Made by a program: the position numbers and the translations under genes. The notes beneath the pieces were generated by a model. That model was not told where the DNA came from. It searched no databases and saw only the letters and a list, made by a program, of their open reading frames with translations. Shown here one piece after another: positions 1-6,928 of a DNA stretch of 24,005 nt. Each line of letters starts with the position of its first letter. Positions within the stretch are counted from its first letter, which is position 1. This DNA comes from a virus. The stretch is taken from positions 1 to 24,005 of IMG/VR virus record IMGVR_UViG_3300033149_006616; one strand, 5' to 3'.

Positions 1-160
1 TGGCGGCGTCCAGGCCCCGCGCCGCGGCGTCGGTGGCGGGCACCGCCCGGCCCACGGCCGCGCCGAGGCCCTGGAGGCCGCGGCTCGCATCATCGATGGC
101 GCGCTTCGCGCCCTCGGCATCGCCGCCCAGTCTCAGCGTTACGTCGTCGTTGCCGGCCAC
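1..160 (-). CDS. Tail tape-measure protein, N-terminal fragment (partial)
   Basis: An open frame starts with GTG at 160 and runs off the left edge (53 codons seen). AAAGGA lies about 9 nt upstream of the GTG. The visible residues begin VAGNDDVTLRLGGDAEGAKR and continue as an Ala/Gly-rich amphipathic helix. This pattern, a short beta start followed by long helix, is typical of the first residues of phage tail tape-measure proteins, which set tail length and line the tail tube. Position supports this: it is the last gene of the tail module and follows a tube-like protein after only 23 bp. The remainder, including any transmembrane or lytic domain, is outside the window. It could instead be another helical tail protein. 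Confidence 0.55.
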   Translation of the reverse strand, partial: MAGNDDVTLRLGGDAEGAKRAIDDASRGLQGLGAAVGRAVPATDAAARGLDAA

Positions 161-183
161 GGCGAGATTCCTTTAACGCAGGA

Positions 184-576
184 TTACGACCACGGCCCAG
201 TGACGCCATCCGAGGCCTCGACCTCGAACGTGATCCGGGCGGCCTCGACGTCGCCGCCGAAAACGCCTTGCTTGTCCACGACGATCAGGTTCGAGTAGGT
301 CTTGTTCGTGGTCGATCCCGTGGACTCGATCCCGACCGTAAACGCGAGGTTGCCCGTCATGCCGATGTAGATCGAGTCGTAGGACGCGTGGTCGCGTAGG
401 GTCAGCGTGATCCGGGCGTTCCGCAGGTGCCGCTTGTTGGAGGTCGGCCAGATCGCGGCATCGCCGTACTGGGGCCGGCCCGAAGACGCCTCCGCGGCGT
501 CGATGCGATCGACCTTCGTGATGTTGACGCCGCCGAAGGTCACCGACCGCGGTTTCAGATAGGTCTCATTCGCCAT
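184..576 (-). CDS. Small tail protein, probable tail tube subunit
   Basis: A 130-residue protein starts at ATG 576 (MANETYLKPRSVTFGGVNIT) with AGGAGA upstream. The open frame extends further 5', but that part is Arg-rich and unlike a protein. The sequence is beta-rich, with alternating polar and hydrophobic stretches (ARITLTLRD, NLAFTVGIES, AARITFEVEA) and no membrane segment, as expected for a tail tube or major tail subunit. It lies between a tail-terminator-like gene and the tape-measure start, which is where a siphovirus tube gene sits. The usual pair of tail assembly chaperones between tube and tape measure is absent. I do not recognise the exact family, so the function is inferred from composition and position. 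Confidence 0.5.
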   Translation of the reverse strand: MANETYLKPRSVTFGGVNITKVDRIDAAEASSGRPQYGDAAIWPTSNKRHLRNARITLTLRDHASYDSIYIGMTGNLAFTVGIESTGSTTNKTYSNLIVVDKQGVFGGDVEAARITFEVEASDGVTGPWS

Positions 577-607
577 GACTGTCTCCTGCTCGTGGTTTTG
601 AGATAGG

Positions 608-1120
608 TCATCCCTGGACGGTGAACGTGTCCGCGTGCGCGTATTGGAGCCGGAGCGACCGCCGCACCAGGCCCGTGACCGCGCCGTCGGGCGCCGTGAT
701 CGCCTGCGTCGCCGTCTCCCCGAGGCTCCGCACATAGCCCCACGATCCGAAGCCGCGGCCGCGGACCACCTGGTGGGCCGCCCACAGCAGATCGAGGACG
801 CCCGCGCGGGCCGGCGTGTCGCGGGGCACCAGGCCCGTCTGCCGGCCGCCGGGCTCGGGGGCGGCCAACTGCTGGTACGCCACGATCCGGACCTCGTACC
901 GCCGGGCGATCCGGTCCACCTGTTCGTCCGTCACCTCGGACCCCAGGACGACGATCCCATAGAACGGCGGCAGCGACTCTGCCGGCACAAGGTTCTCGTC
1001 CTCCACATGATAGATGCGCGTCGTATAGCGGCGGCTCGGGGCCTCGTCGTCGAGCAGCGCCGCCGCGAGGGCGTCGACCAGGCCGCAGACGGGATGGCGC
1101 TCGGGGGTCGTGATCGTCAT
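608..1120 (-). CDS. Tail terminator / Mu gp37-like tail protein
   Basis: A 170-residue protein starts at ATG 1120 after GGAGGA (about 9 nt) and overlaps the end of the gpG-like gene by an ATGA. The N-terminal part is a short helical region (VDALAAALLDDE). Alternating beta-strands follow: YHVEDENLVPAESLPPFYGIV (about residues 37-57), then YEVRIVAYQQL. It ends with a strand-rich tail (LVRRSLRLQYAHADTFTVQG). Size, fold pattern and position after gp36 and gpG match the small neck/terminator proteins of Mu-like and lambda-like tails (Mu gp37/DUF1834, lambda gpU), which cap the tail and join it to the head. Direct family recognition is weak. Confidence 0.45.
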   Translation of the reverse strand: MTITTPERHPVCGLVDALAAALLDDEAPSRRYTTRIYHVEDENLVPAESLPPFYGIVVLGSEVTDEQVDRIARRYEVRIVAYQQLAAPEPGGRQTGLVPRDTPARAGVLDLLWAAHQVVRGRGFGSWGYVRSLGETATQAITAPDGAVTGLVRRSLRLQYAHADTFTVQG

Positions 1121-1836
1121 CGCTGCAGTTCCTCCGCGATTGCGTCCTTCACATGGTCGGCATGTTTGGCGAGCCGGTCATGCGGCGGCGGTGCGAGGAT
1201 CGGCCGGGCCGGCACCGCGAAGACCCGGCCGACAATTTTGCGGAGCCATCCGCGGATGCGGAAGAATTCGGGGTTCCAATTGCGCCGCGCGCGGCTCGGC
1301 CGTCCGGCCGCGGTCGCCCTCGCCTTGTGTCCCGGCAGAACTTTCAGCAGGCGGCTTGTCGCGACCTGGTCGGCCTGTTTGCGGGTCTCGATGGCCGGGC
1401 CGTCCGCCTGGCCGCCCTCATGGAGGCGGCGGGCGTAGGGCACATTGGTACCGACCTCGACGCCGCGGCCTGAGGCCTCGAGTACGTTCCCGGCCGCGCC
1501 GGCGGCGAGACTTGAGGCCAGGCGGCCGGTGTCGACGAGGATCGGTAGCGTCCGGGCGATCTCGATGACCTGGGCCCAGCCGGCGAGTTTGGCGGTGCGG
1601 CCCGTCCGCCGGAGCAGGGCCGTCAGCGGCGAGATTGGCCGCCAGCCGAACCCCGCGGCCGTGCCGCCGCGGCTCCGGGCCAGGAACTCCGACCGCTGGG
1701 CCTCCAGTTCCGAAAGGCCCACGGCCCGCCAGGCCCGGCGGGTCCGCTCCGAGCCGACGACGGCGGCCCGGCCAGCGCGGCCCAGGCGTGCGAGCGTCTC
1801 ATCCAGGCCATCGAGTTTTGCGCTGATCAAGACCAT
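1117..1836 (-). CDS. G: Phage virion morphogenesis protein (Mu gpG-like)
   Basis: A 239-residue protein. I chose ATG 1836 (MVLISAKLDGLDETLARLGR) because GAGAGGG precedes it; the longer frame adds 19 basic residues without support. The signature of the gpG/HK97 gp10-like virion morphogenesis family is clear: ILVDTGRLASSLAAG followed by VEVGTNVPYARRLHEGG. These proteins act at the head-tail neck during virion assembly. The C-terminal third (from about residue 160) is basic and longer than in compact family members, ending PARPILAPP...VKDAIAEELQR. The PARP-type motif near the end is common in this family. The stop overlaps the next gene by ATGA, so the two are probably translationally coupled. 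Confidence 0.8.
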   Translation of the reverse strand: MVLISAKLDGLDETLARLGRAGRAAVVGSERTRRAWRAVGLSELEAQRSEFLARSRGGTAAGFGWRPISPLTALLRRTGRTAKLAGWAQVIEIARTLPILVDTGRLASSLAAGAAGNVLEASGRGVEVGTNVPYARRLHEGGQADGPAIETRKQADQVATSRLLKVLPGHKARATAAGRPSRARRNWNPEFFRIRGWLRKIVGRVFAVPARPILAPPPHDRLAKHADHVKDAIAEELQR

Positions 1837-1846
1837 GGCGTCCCTC

Positions 1847-2290
1847 TCACCAGTGATCCATCGTCCCGCCCGAGCCGTCCGCTTGGTCCTCACCGCGGGT
1901 GAAGGTCCGGTCGGGTTCGGCGACGCCGCCCACGGGGTTTCGCATCGCCAGGCCCGTGATCGTCCGGCGTCCGGAGGCGGCCTGGAGAATCTCGGCGCGG
2001 GCCCGCTCGGCCCGCTTTGCCAGGTTGCCCATGCCGCCGGTAGGCCGGTCCTCGGCCAGGGCCGCCAAGGCGAGGTCCGCCGTCCACCGGGTCACCGTCG
2101 CGGGGATGGTCCCGGTGATAGGGAACGGCCAGCGGGGCGCGAGGATCGCGTCGATCTCGGCCTCAGCATCGGCGATCGCGGCGGCCAGGCGGCCCGAGAT
2201 CTCGATGCCGGTCTCGTCGGAGAGGAGGACCGCCAGGCGGTCGACCGAACCCAGGCGGGCCTCCAGGTCGCTCTGCGTCGCATACGCCAT
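1847..2290 (-). CDS. Mu gp36-like protein (DUF1320)
   Basis: A 147-residue protein starting MAYATQSDLEARLGSVDRLA at ATG 2290, with GGAGAA about 8 nt upstream. The opening ATQSDLEARLG, the acidic helix AAAIADAEAEIDAILAPRWPFP and the conserved WTADLALAALAEDRP are typical of the DUF1320/gp36 family of Mu-like phages, a head-tail connector class. The C-terminus (SGRRTITGLAMRNPVGG...FTRGED) also matches the usual Arg/Gly-rich ending. The frame stays open far upstream to about 2968, but that extension is an antisense-like Arg/Gly-rich shadow of the fibre gene. The leader between this gene and the fibre gene carries a 9-bp tandem repeat that includes the ribosome site. Confidence 0.8.
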   Translation of the reverse strand: MAYATQSDLEARLGSVDRLAVLLSDETGIEISGRLAAAIADAEAEIDAILAPRWPFPITGTIPATVTRWTADLALAALAEDRPTGGMGNLAKRAERARAEILQAASGRRTITGLAMRNPVGGVAEPDRTFTRGEDQADGSGGTMDHW

Positions 2291-2299
2291 CAGGTTGTT

Positions 2300-2326
2300 C
2301 TCCGCGGTCTCTGCGGCCTCTGCGGT
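2300..2326. repeat. Three tandem 9-bp repeats (CTCTGCGGT type)
   Basis: CTCCGCGGT, CTCTGCGGC and CTCTGCGGT follow one another without gaps in the short leader of the gp36-like gene. On the minus strand the last unit provides the GGAGAA ribosome site. Related 9-mers occur at two other gene junctions in this window (8908-8935 and 13298-13315) and I saw none inside genes. Confidence 0.8.
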
Positions 2327-2334
2327 GAAAGCCG

Positions 2335-3810
2335 TTATGATCCGGGGCCGAGCGTCGCCCGGACGACGAAATCGCCCTTGGCGTAGAGCGTCGGGCCGCC
2401 CGTCTCCCAGAACTCGTAGCGATACCGGCCGGGCGTCGCGAGGTCCTCGGCGCTGAACTCCAGGACGGCCTGCCCCGCCTCGGCGTCGGTGATGGTGATC
2501 CCGCCCGTCTCGGAGTCGAGGGCGAAAACCTCGTCGTCGTCGCCGCGCTCGAAGACGCGGAACCGGAGGTGCGCATCTGTCAGGTCGACCGCGTTGCCGC
2601 CCGAGTCCTGGAACACCAGGGCGACGTCGACCGCGGCCCCCTCGGCCAGGTCGAACGGCTGCGTCGAGGCGCCCGTCAGGGTGAACGTCGGGAACGTGAC
2701 CTGAAGCGTCCCCGGCAGGACCTGCGTGACGACGTCGTCGGGCGCGGCCCTGGACGAGACGGCGGCGTCCAGGTGGGCGAGCCGCGCCTCGGTGCAGACG
2801 GAGGCCAGGGCGGCCGAGTCCGTGCCGCGCATCGGCGTTCCGAGCGGCTCCGTGTCGCGGATGGCCTCCAGCGAGTCGGTCGCCTCGTCGAACGTGCCGC
2901 CGCCGGCGTTGACCTCGGCCTTCGCGGTCGCGTCCATCGCGTCGGAGCGGAAGAGGCCCCGGAGCCACTTGGCCAGGCTCGTGATGCCCGAGAGGATGGC
3001 CGCGACGGCGTCGATTTTCCCGTCGGTCGTCGCGTGGGCACCCGTGACGTCGGACGATGTGGCTCGCGTCGAGACGGCGGCGTCGAGATTGTCGAGTTTG
3101 TCGGCGGAGCCAACGATGGCCAGAGATTTACCCGTTGTCGACTGTAGTCTGAGCGCTTCGCCGTTCGTTGTATTGTTGTACTGACCGACCGTCCCGCCCT
3201 CGTTGGACTGACCAGCCGTGGTGCCGATATTGAGCTGACCGCTCGTGTTACCGGTATTGAACTGACCCACATCGCTACCGGCATTGTATTGACCCGCATC
3301 GCCACCGACATTGTACTGCCCGGAGCCCGCACTATTGGTGTTACGGCAGTCCAAGGCTCCTTCGTCTGGTACGTCGCATTCGAGTTTTAGTTGTGAGGCC
3401 TTCAGGACCACGCCGCCGGTACCATCGAGGACTGCTTCCAGGTTGTCTGCGGCTGTCTTATCCCCGCTGATCACCACTACGTCGACACCTGTGTAGAGAT
3501 AGGTCTCGAAATACCTTGACTCCGTAGCGCCGGAGTGGTTCTGTACAGTTAGCTTGAGCGTATCGTCAGCCCCACCAATCAGTTCCACCTGGAATATCGC
3601 ATTTCCGGCTGGACGGATTACGTCACTCGAGAAAACTAGTCTGTCGTTGAGATATCCTTTGACGGTATAGGCTCCACCGATGAGGTCATCAACCCAGATC
3701 CCGGCGTGTAGATGCAAGGCTTCTGGTTCATTCGGTAAGGTTCCCTCGAAGACGGTTACCTCACTTGCGAAGTCGCCTTCACCATCATATGCGGTTCCGA
3801 TTACTTTCAT
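2335..3810 (-). CDS. Tail fibre / baseplate-like protein with nonapeptide repeats and BppU-like C-terminus
   Basis: A 491-residue protein from ATG 3810, overlapping the LamG gene by ATGA. Residues 1-160 are beta-rich with no recognised domain. Residues 164-217 hold six 9-residue repeats starting GQYN, GQFN, GQLN or GQSN, probably a beta-solenoid shaft. Next come two phage-fibre motifs of the form LDAAVSxRA (about 242-250 and again near 348). The last 120 residues (FDLAEGAAVDVALVFQDSGG... to TPGRYRYEFWE) resemble the N-terminal domain of BppU-type baseplate proteins, used to attach receptor-binding parts. The first half is much richer in A+T than the rest of the window, which suggests transfer or rapid host-range evolution. 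Likely role: host attachment, with the LamG neighbour. Confidence 0.6.
   Translation of the reverse strand: MKVIGTAYDGEGDFASEVTVFEGTLPNEPEALHLHAGIWVDDLIGGAYTVKGYLNDRLVFSSDVIRPAGNAIFQVELIGGADDTLKLTVQNHSGATESRYFETYLYTGVDVVVISGDKTAADNLEAVLDGTGGVVLKASQLKLECDVPDEGALDCRNTNSAGSGQYNVGGDAGQYNAGSDVGQFNTGNTSGQLNIGTTAGQSNEGGTVGQYNNTTNGEALRLQSTTGKSLAIVGSADKLDNLDAAVSTRATSSDVTGAHATTDGKIDAVAAILSGITSLAKWLRGLFRSDAMDATAKAEVNAGGGTFDEATDSLEAIRDTEPLGTPMRGTDSAALASVCTEARLAHLDAAVSSRAAPDDVVTQVLPGTLQVTFPTFTLTGASTQPFDLAEGAAVDVALVFQDSGGNAVDLTDAHLRFRVFERGDDDEVFALDSETGGITITDAEAGQAVLEFSAEDLATPGRYRYEFWETGGPTLYAKGDFVVRATLGPGS
3160..3321 (-). repeat. Six 27-bp coding repeats (GQxN nonapeptide) in the fibre gene
   Basis: Each unit encodes nine residues beginning Gly-Gln-(Tyr/Phe/Leu/Ser)-Asn: GQYNVGGDA, GQYNAGSDV, GQFNTGNTS, GQLNIGTTA, GQSNEGGTV, then a decayed GQYNNTTNG. 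At DNA level they appear as divergent 27-bp repeats. The regular period, small turn residues and stacked Asn suggest a beta-helical shaft. Confidence 0.8.
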
Positions 3811-4532
3811 GTCCGTACCCCCGCAAAGAGACCTCCGGAAATGGGGCCGCGTCGTAGTACTCGTTGTCCTTCACCGTAGCGGACGATCGGAAAATCCGTC
3901 GTGTAGCGGACGCACTTGCTCAGACGGACCTCGTCCATGACGCATGAGGGAGCGTAGTTGTACCTACTGACGTCGAGGTAGCCCGAGGGATCGCTTCCTA
4001 TCCCCACGATATCGCCCGATGCACTCGATCTCCGAAGAATACCATTCACGTAGAGACGAAGCCTGTACTCATCGTTAGCATCGAGCACAGCTGCGACGTG
4101 CCACGGATTTGCTCCCCGAAGAATTGTCAAAACATCCGCCGATGTCCACTGGGCGCTGCGTTCACTGATTCCACTCTTCCACCACGAAGCTATAATGAAG
4201 GAGCTTGCATCTCCGTTGTCACAAGCACGGATGCGAAGTTGGCCACCACATACAAAGTCTAAAATCGTAAGATTAGCCCCCGCTTCCGTCCAGTCGCGAA
4301 CCCAGCACTCTATCGTGGCTTGAGGCAGCGCTTCTGGTACGGAGACGGAAGCGCGCATGTAGCTGTTTTCAATATGGTCGAAGCGATAGCCGTCTTCGAC
4401 TGCCACCGCGCCATAGTTCGTGAACGTCGGACCCGTGCCGACGGGCGTGAGGCGCCCGCCGGAGGCGCCGAAACGCCAGTAGCCGAGTTCGGCCGCGTCG
4501 AGGGCGCCGGGATAGATGGCGAACGGTCTCAT
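3807..4532 (-). CDS. LamG / concanavalin A-like lectin-domain protein, candidate receptor-binding protein
   Basis: A 241-residue protein from ATG 4532, coupled by ATGA overlaps to the glycosyltransferase upstream and the fibre gene downstream. It has the order of a LamG/ConA-like jelly-roll domain: ALDAAELGYWRFG near residues 10-22, then QATIECWVRDW, ANPWHVAAVLDANDEYRLRLYVNGILRRSS, and SGYLDVSRYNYAPSCVMDEVRLSKCVRYTTDF. The last block is the usual end of such domains. In phages these domains bind glycans or form part of host-binding tips. No signal peptide is seen, which fits a virion protein. The gene is AT-richer than the head genes. The specific ligand cannot be told. Confidence 0.7.
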   Translation of the reverse strand: MRPFAIYPGALDAAELGYWRFGASGGRLTPVGTGPTFTNYGAVAVEDGYRFDHIENSYMRASVSVPEALPQATIECWVRDWTEAGANLTILDFVCGGQLRIRACDNGDASSFIIASWWKSGISERSAQWTSADVLTILRGANPWHVAAVLDANDEYRLRLYVNGILRRSSASGDIVGIGSDPSGYLDVSRYNYAPSCVMDEVRLSKCVRYTTDFPIVRYGEGQRVLRRGPISGGLFAGVRT

Positions 4533-5698
4533 GGTGCCGCGCCCCCCTGGCCGCGTCCCGCACCGGGCAGGCCCGTCCGCCGCCCGAGGACTTTCCGGTA
4601 CAGCGCCTCGTAGGCCCGGACCGTGGCCTCGATCCGGTGATGTTTCTCAACGTACCGCCGCCCGGCTTGGCCGTGGCGGACGGCCCGCAGCGGCTCGGCC
4701 AGGTAGGACTCGATGTAGGCGGCCATGGCCGCGTCGTCGTCGACGGCCACGAGGCGGCCCCGCTCGCCGCCCTCGCCCAAGAGCAGTTCGGGCACGCCGC
4801 CTACGGCCGTCGCCACGACGGGCAGACCCGCGGCCATCGCCTCCAGCATGGCCAGGGGCGCACCCTCCGACGACGACGTCAGGGCGAACAGGTCGGCCTC
4901 CGCCAGGTGGCGCCGGACCTCGGCCTGGCTGACGTATCCGGTGATCTCGATCCGGCCGCCGGCCCGCGCGGCCTCGGCCTGGAGCGTATCGTCCATCCAC
5001 CGCGACTCGGGCCGCGAGCCGCCGACGACCCGGAAGATCGGCTCGGGCCGCCCGTCGGCCCGCGCGGCCGACTGGACCAGGCCCGCCACGCGGGCGAACA
5101 TCCGGTGGTGCTTGGCCCAGGGTAAGATGCGGCCGACCGTGATCACGAGCGGCGAGCCGCGGACCTCGGGCTGCGCGTTGCGGGCGACAAAGGCGTCCAC
5201 GTCGATGCCGTTATTCACGTGCTCGACGATCAGGCCCCGCGGCCAGAGGTCCGAAATGTAGGCGACCGTCTGGCGGTCCACCGTGGTGACGGCCGCGACG
5301 GGTTCGCCCGGGTAGAAGTTGTCGGTGTACCAAAGCGTCCAGCCGGCGAGCGAGTGGATTGTATGGACGATCGGCAGGCCGCCCGGCGGCCGCGCCTTCG
5401 TGGCGGCCTCGGCCAGACCCCGCCGCCACTTCGGGCCGAAGAGGGAGAGGTTCACCAGGTCGTAGGCGGCCAGCAGGTCCGCGAGGCAGCAGCAACCGTT
5501 CTGCCAGCAGTCGGCCGGGATGGTGAGGACGCGGCCCCATCCGGCGTCGGCGAGTTCCTCGGCCCCGCGATGGCGGTTCTCGGCCGGCACGAGGACGTCG
5601 GCCTCGTGGCCGCGGGCGCGGAGGCCGCGGGCGAGGTCCGAGAAGAGGATCTCGGCGCCGCCGACCTCGATGGACGCTAGGGCATAGAGGATCTTCAT
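4529..5698 (-). CDS. Family 4 glycosyltransferase (GT-B fold)
   Basis: A 389-residue protein starting MKILYALASIEVGGAEILFS at ATG 5698, GGAG about 8 nt upstream. The N-terminal Rossmann half has the GG loop at residues 13-14 (VGGAE). The C-terminal half has VITVGRILPWAKHH, the helix EITGYVSQAEVRRHLAEADL, and the EX7E motif with E278 and E286 (SSSEGAPLAMLEAMAAGLPV), followed by VATAVGGVPELL. These are the marks of retaining GT4 enzymes that move sugar from a nucleotide-sugar to an acceptor. Length is normal for the family. An unusual Cys-rich patch (CWQNGCCCLAD) lies at about 64-74. It sits between the major head gene and the adhesins, so it may decorate virion proteins, or change the host surface. 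It uses GC-rich codons like the head genes, unlike the adhesins. Confidence 0.88.
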   Translation of the reverse strand: MKILYALASIEVGGAEILFSDLARGLRARGHEADVLVPAENRHRGAEELADAGWGRVLTIPADCWQNGCCCLADLLAAYDLVNLSLFGPKWRRGLAEAATKARPPGGLPIVHTIHSLAGWTLWYTDNFYPGEPVAAVTTVDRQTVAYISDLWPRGLIVEHVNNGIDVDAFVARNAQPEVRGSPLVITVGRILPWAKHHRMFARVAGLVQSAARADGRPEPIFRVVGGSRPESRWMDDTLQAEAARAGGRIEITGYVSQAEVRRHLAEADLFALTSSSEGAPLAMLEAMAAGLPVVATAVGGVPELLLGEGGERGRLVAVDDDAAMAAYIESYLAEPLRAVRHGQAGRRYVEKHHRIEATVRAYEALYRKVLGRRTGLPGAGRGQGGAAP

Positions 5699-5796
5699 GG
5701 CTCGCTCCGCGCAAGGCCAAGAGTTGACTCGGCCCAGGCGGCCGCCCGGCGCCGCGCGGCCCGCCGAATCGAGATCACGAGGCCATTCGCTCGCAC
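5695..5796 (-). CDS. Small basic ORF coupled to the glycosyltransferase (possible leader peptide)
   Basis: A 33-residue ORF begins at GTG 5796, with AGGAG 7 nt upstream, and ends in a TGA that overlaps the glycosyltransferase ATG (ATGA). The peptide begins VRANGLVISIRRAARRRAAA and is Arg/Ala-rich. It looks like no known protein. The good ribosome site and exact stop-start overlap suggest a translated leader that feeds ribosomes into the glycosyltransferase, but chance in GC-rich DNA is possible. Confidence 0.35.
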   Translation of the reverse strand: MRANGLVISIRRAARRRAAAWAESTLGLARSEP

Positions 5797-5820
5797 GATG
5801 CTGCTCCTGGGCGACGAGCG

Positions 5821-5891
5821 CCGGGGCGCCCCAGCGGCGTCACGCTGCCGGGGCGCGTCCCGGCCTGTCGGGCGCCCCTCGTCGCGGGGCG
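5821..5891. other. GC-rich hairpin cluster after the major head gene
   Basis: Arms CGCCCC (5873-5878) and GGGGCG (5886-5891) enclose a 7-nt loop 6 nt after the major head stop. A GGGGCGCCCC palindrome and a CCGGG/CCCGG pairing follow. No T-run lies on the minus strand, so this is not a classic terminator. It may stabilise or process the capsid mRNA. Confidence 0.4.
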
Positions 5892-5897
5892 GTCGTT

Positions 5898-6839
5898 TTA
5901 GCCGCTCGCCGTGAAGACGCTCTTCACGATGAGGCCGGGATGGCCGGCCGCGCAGGCGCGGCGGGCGCGGGCCGCGAAGACTGCCTGTTTCTGCTTCGTC
6001 CAGGTATCCGTCCCCTCGCCCAAGCTCTCCGTGGTGAGCGTCTCGCGCTCCTGGAGGACGAGCGGCTTGGCGCCGGTCGACTTGACGTAGGTGTACATCG
6101 TGACGGCCGACGACAAGAACGGGTTGGAGCGGGGGACGAACTGGCCCTTGACCTCGTTGGTCTTCGTGCTGCCGGCCGCGCCGATCAGGTCGTCCTCGGC
6201 GCAGGCCCGGGCCTGCCATTTCAGGGCGGGCGGCACGAGGACGCCGAACTCGCCGCCGAGGGTGATCTTCTTGCCCTTGGGGTCCTCGAACGTCAGGAGC
6301 GCGAGGATCGCCTCCTTGACGGCCGTCTCGAACTCGGCGACGGTCGGGGCCGTCCCGGCCATCGTCGGCGCGAGGCTGTTGTCGAAGGAGCCGATGATCG
6401 AGTCCGTCCGCGCATCGGCGAAGAGGGCCGTCCCGTCGAGTGCCAGCGGATTGGCCTCGAGCGTGCTCGCGATGAGTTCGTGCGGGTGCCAGGTCGCCTT
6501 GACGGCCATATCCGTGACCCGCGAGCGGTGCAGGCCGATGCGGTCGTCCTCGAAGTCTTCGCGCGGGATGCCGATCGCGGCCTCGTAGAGCAGGGCAACC
6601 AATTCGAGCTTGCCGGCCGCTAGGGCCGAGATCACCAGGTCACCGATCGAGAGCGCCAGGCCCGGGGCGGGCGAGAGGGCCGTATAGGCTTCCTGCGCGA
6701 CCGTCGAGGGAACTAGCAGCGCGAGTTCGGCGATCTCGGGGATCGCGATCGCCCCGTCCGGGCCGACGAGCGGCCTCACGGTCGAGTCCCACAGGGCCTT
6801 GATGCCGGCGAGGCCCGTCGCCGTTGGAATTCTTGCCAT
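5898..6839 (-). CDS. T: Major head subunit (Mu gpT-like)
   Basis: A 313-residue protein. I chose ATG 6839 (MARIPTATGLAGIKALWDST) because GAAAGGA lies 8 nt upstream; the ATG at 6848 is too close to it. Features of the Mu-like major head family include the N-terminal amphipathic arm, the IGIPREDFEDDRIGL strand-turn near residues 88-102, the FTVAEFE-like helix TVAEFETAVKEAILAL, and the loop LVPPALKWQARACAEDDLIG where Mu gpT family members carry a similar LVVPPALE motif. The C-terminus has the ERETLTTESLGEGTDTW block. It follows protease/scaffold and decoration genes, the standard Mu order. It forms the capsid shell and should be the most abundant late product. Confidence 0.85.
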   Translation of the reverse strand: MARIPTATGLAGIKALWDSTVRPLVGPDGAIAIPEIAELALLVPSTVAQEAYTALSPAPGLALSIGDLVISALAAGKLELVALLYEAAIGIPREDFEDDRIGLHRSRVTDMAVKATWHPHELIASTLEANPLALDGTALFADARTDSIIGSFDNSLAPTMAGTAPTVAEFETAVKEAILALLTFEDPKGKKITLGGEFGVLVPPALKWQARACAEDDLIGAAGSTKTNEVKGQFVPRSNPFLSSAVTMYTYVKSTGAKPLVLQERETLTTESLGEGTDTWTKQKQAVFAARARRACAAGHPGLIVKSVFTASG

Positions 6840-6882
6840 GACATGCATCCTTTCATTCGCTTAGGTTCGGGCTTGGGCCGGA

Positions 6883-6898
6883 GCGGCCGCGCGGCCGC
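6883..6898. repeat. 16-bp perfect GC palindrome between decoration and major head genes
   Basis: GCGGCCGCGCGGCCGC is identical to its reverse complement and lies in the 89-bp gap between the two capsid genes. It can form a strong mRNA hairpin. There is no U-tract, so termination is unlikely. Similar GC hairpins lie in the neighbouring capsid gaps. Confidence 0.6.
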
Positions 6899-6928
6899 CC
6901 GCCGACGGGGCCCGTCGTATGCTTCGCG

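Noticed and set aside
635-1438. Long plus-strand ORF of 267 codons opposite the tail genes
   Set aside because: It is Arg/Ala/Gly/Pro-rich, has no domain or ribosome site, and lies antisense to two well-supported genes. It is a GC-driven shadow, as are the many other long antisense frames (for example 7709-9346 and 15942-17063).
3160-3321. CRISPR-like array
   Set aside because: The regular 27-bp units are in-frame coding repeats of one protein with no spacers between them.
5873-5891. Transcription terminator after the major head gene
   Set aside because: The hairpin is followed by GC-rich DNA on the minus strand without a U-run, and genes on the same strand continue downstream.
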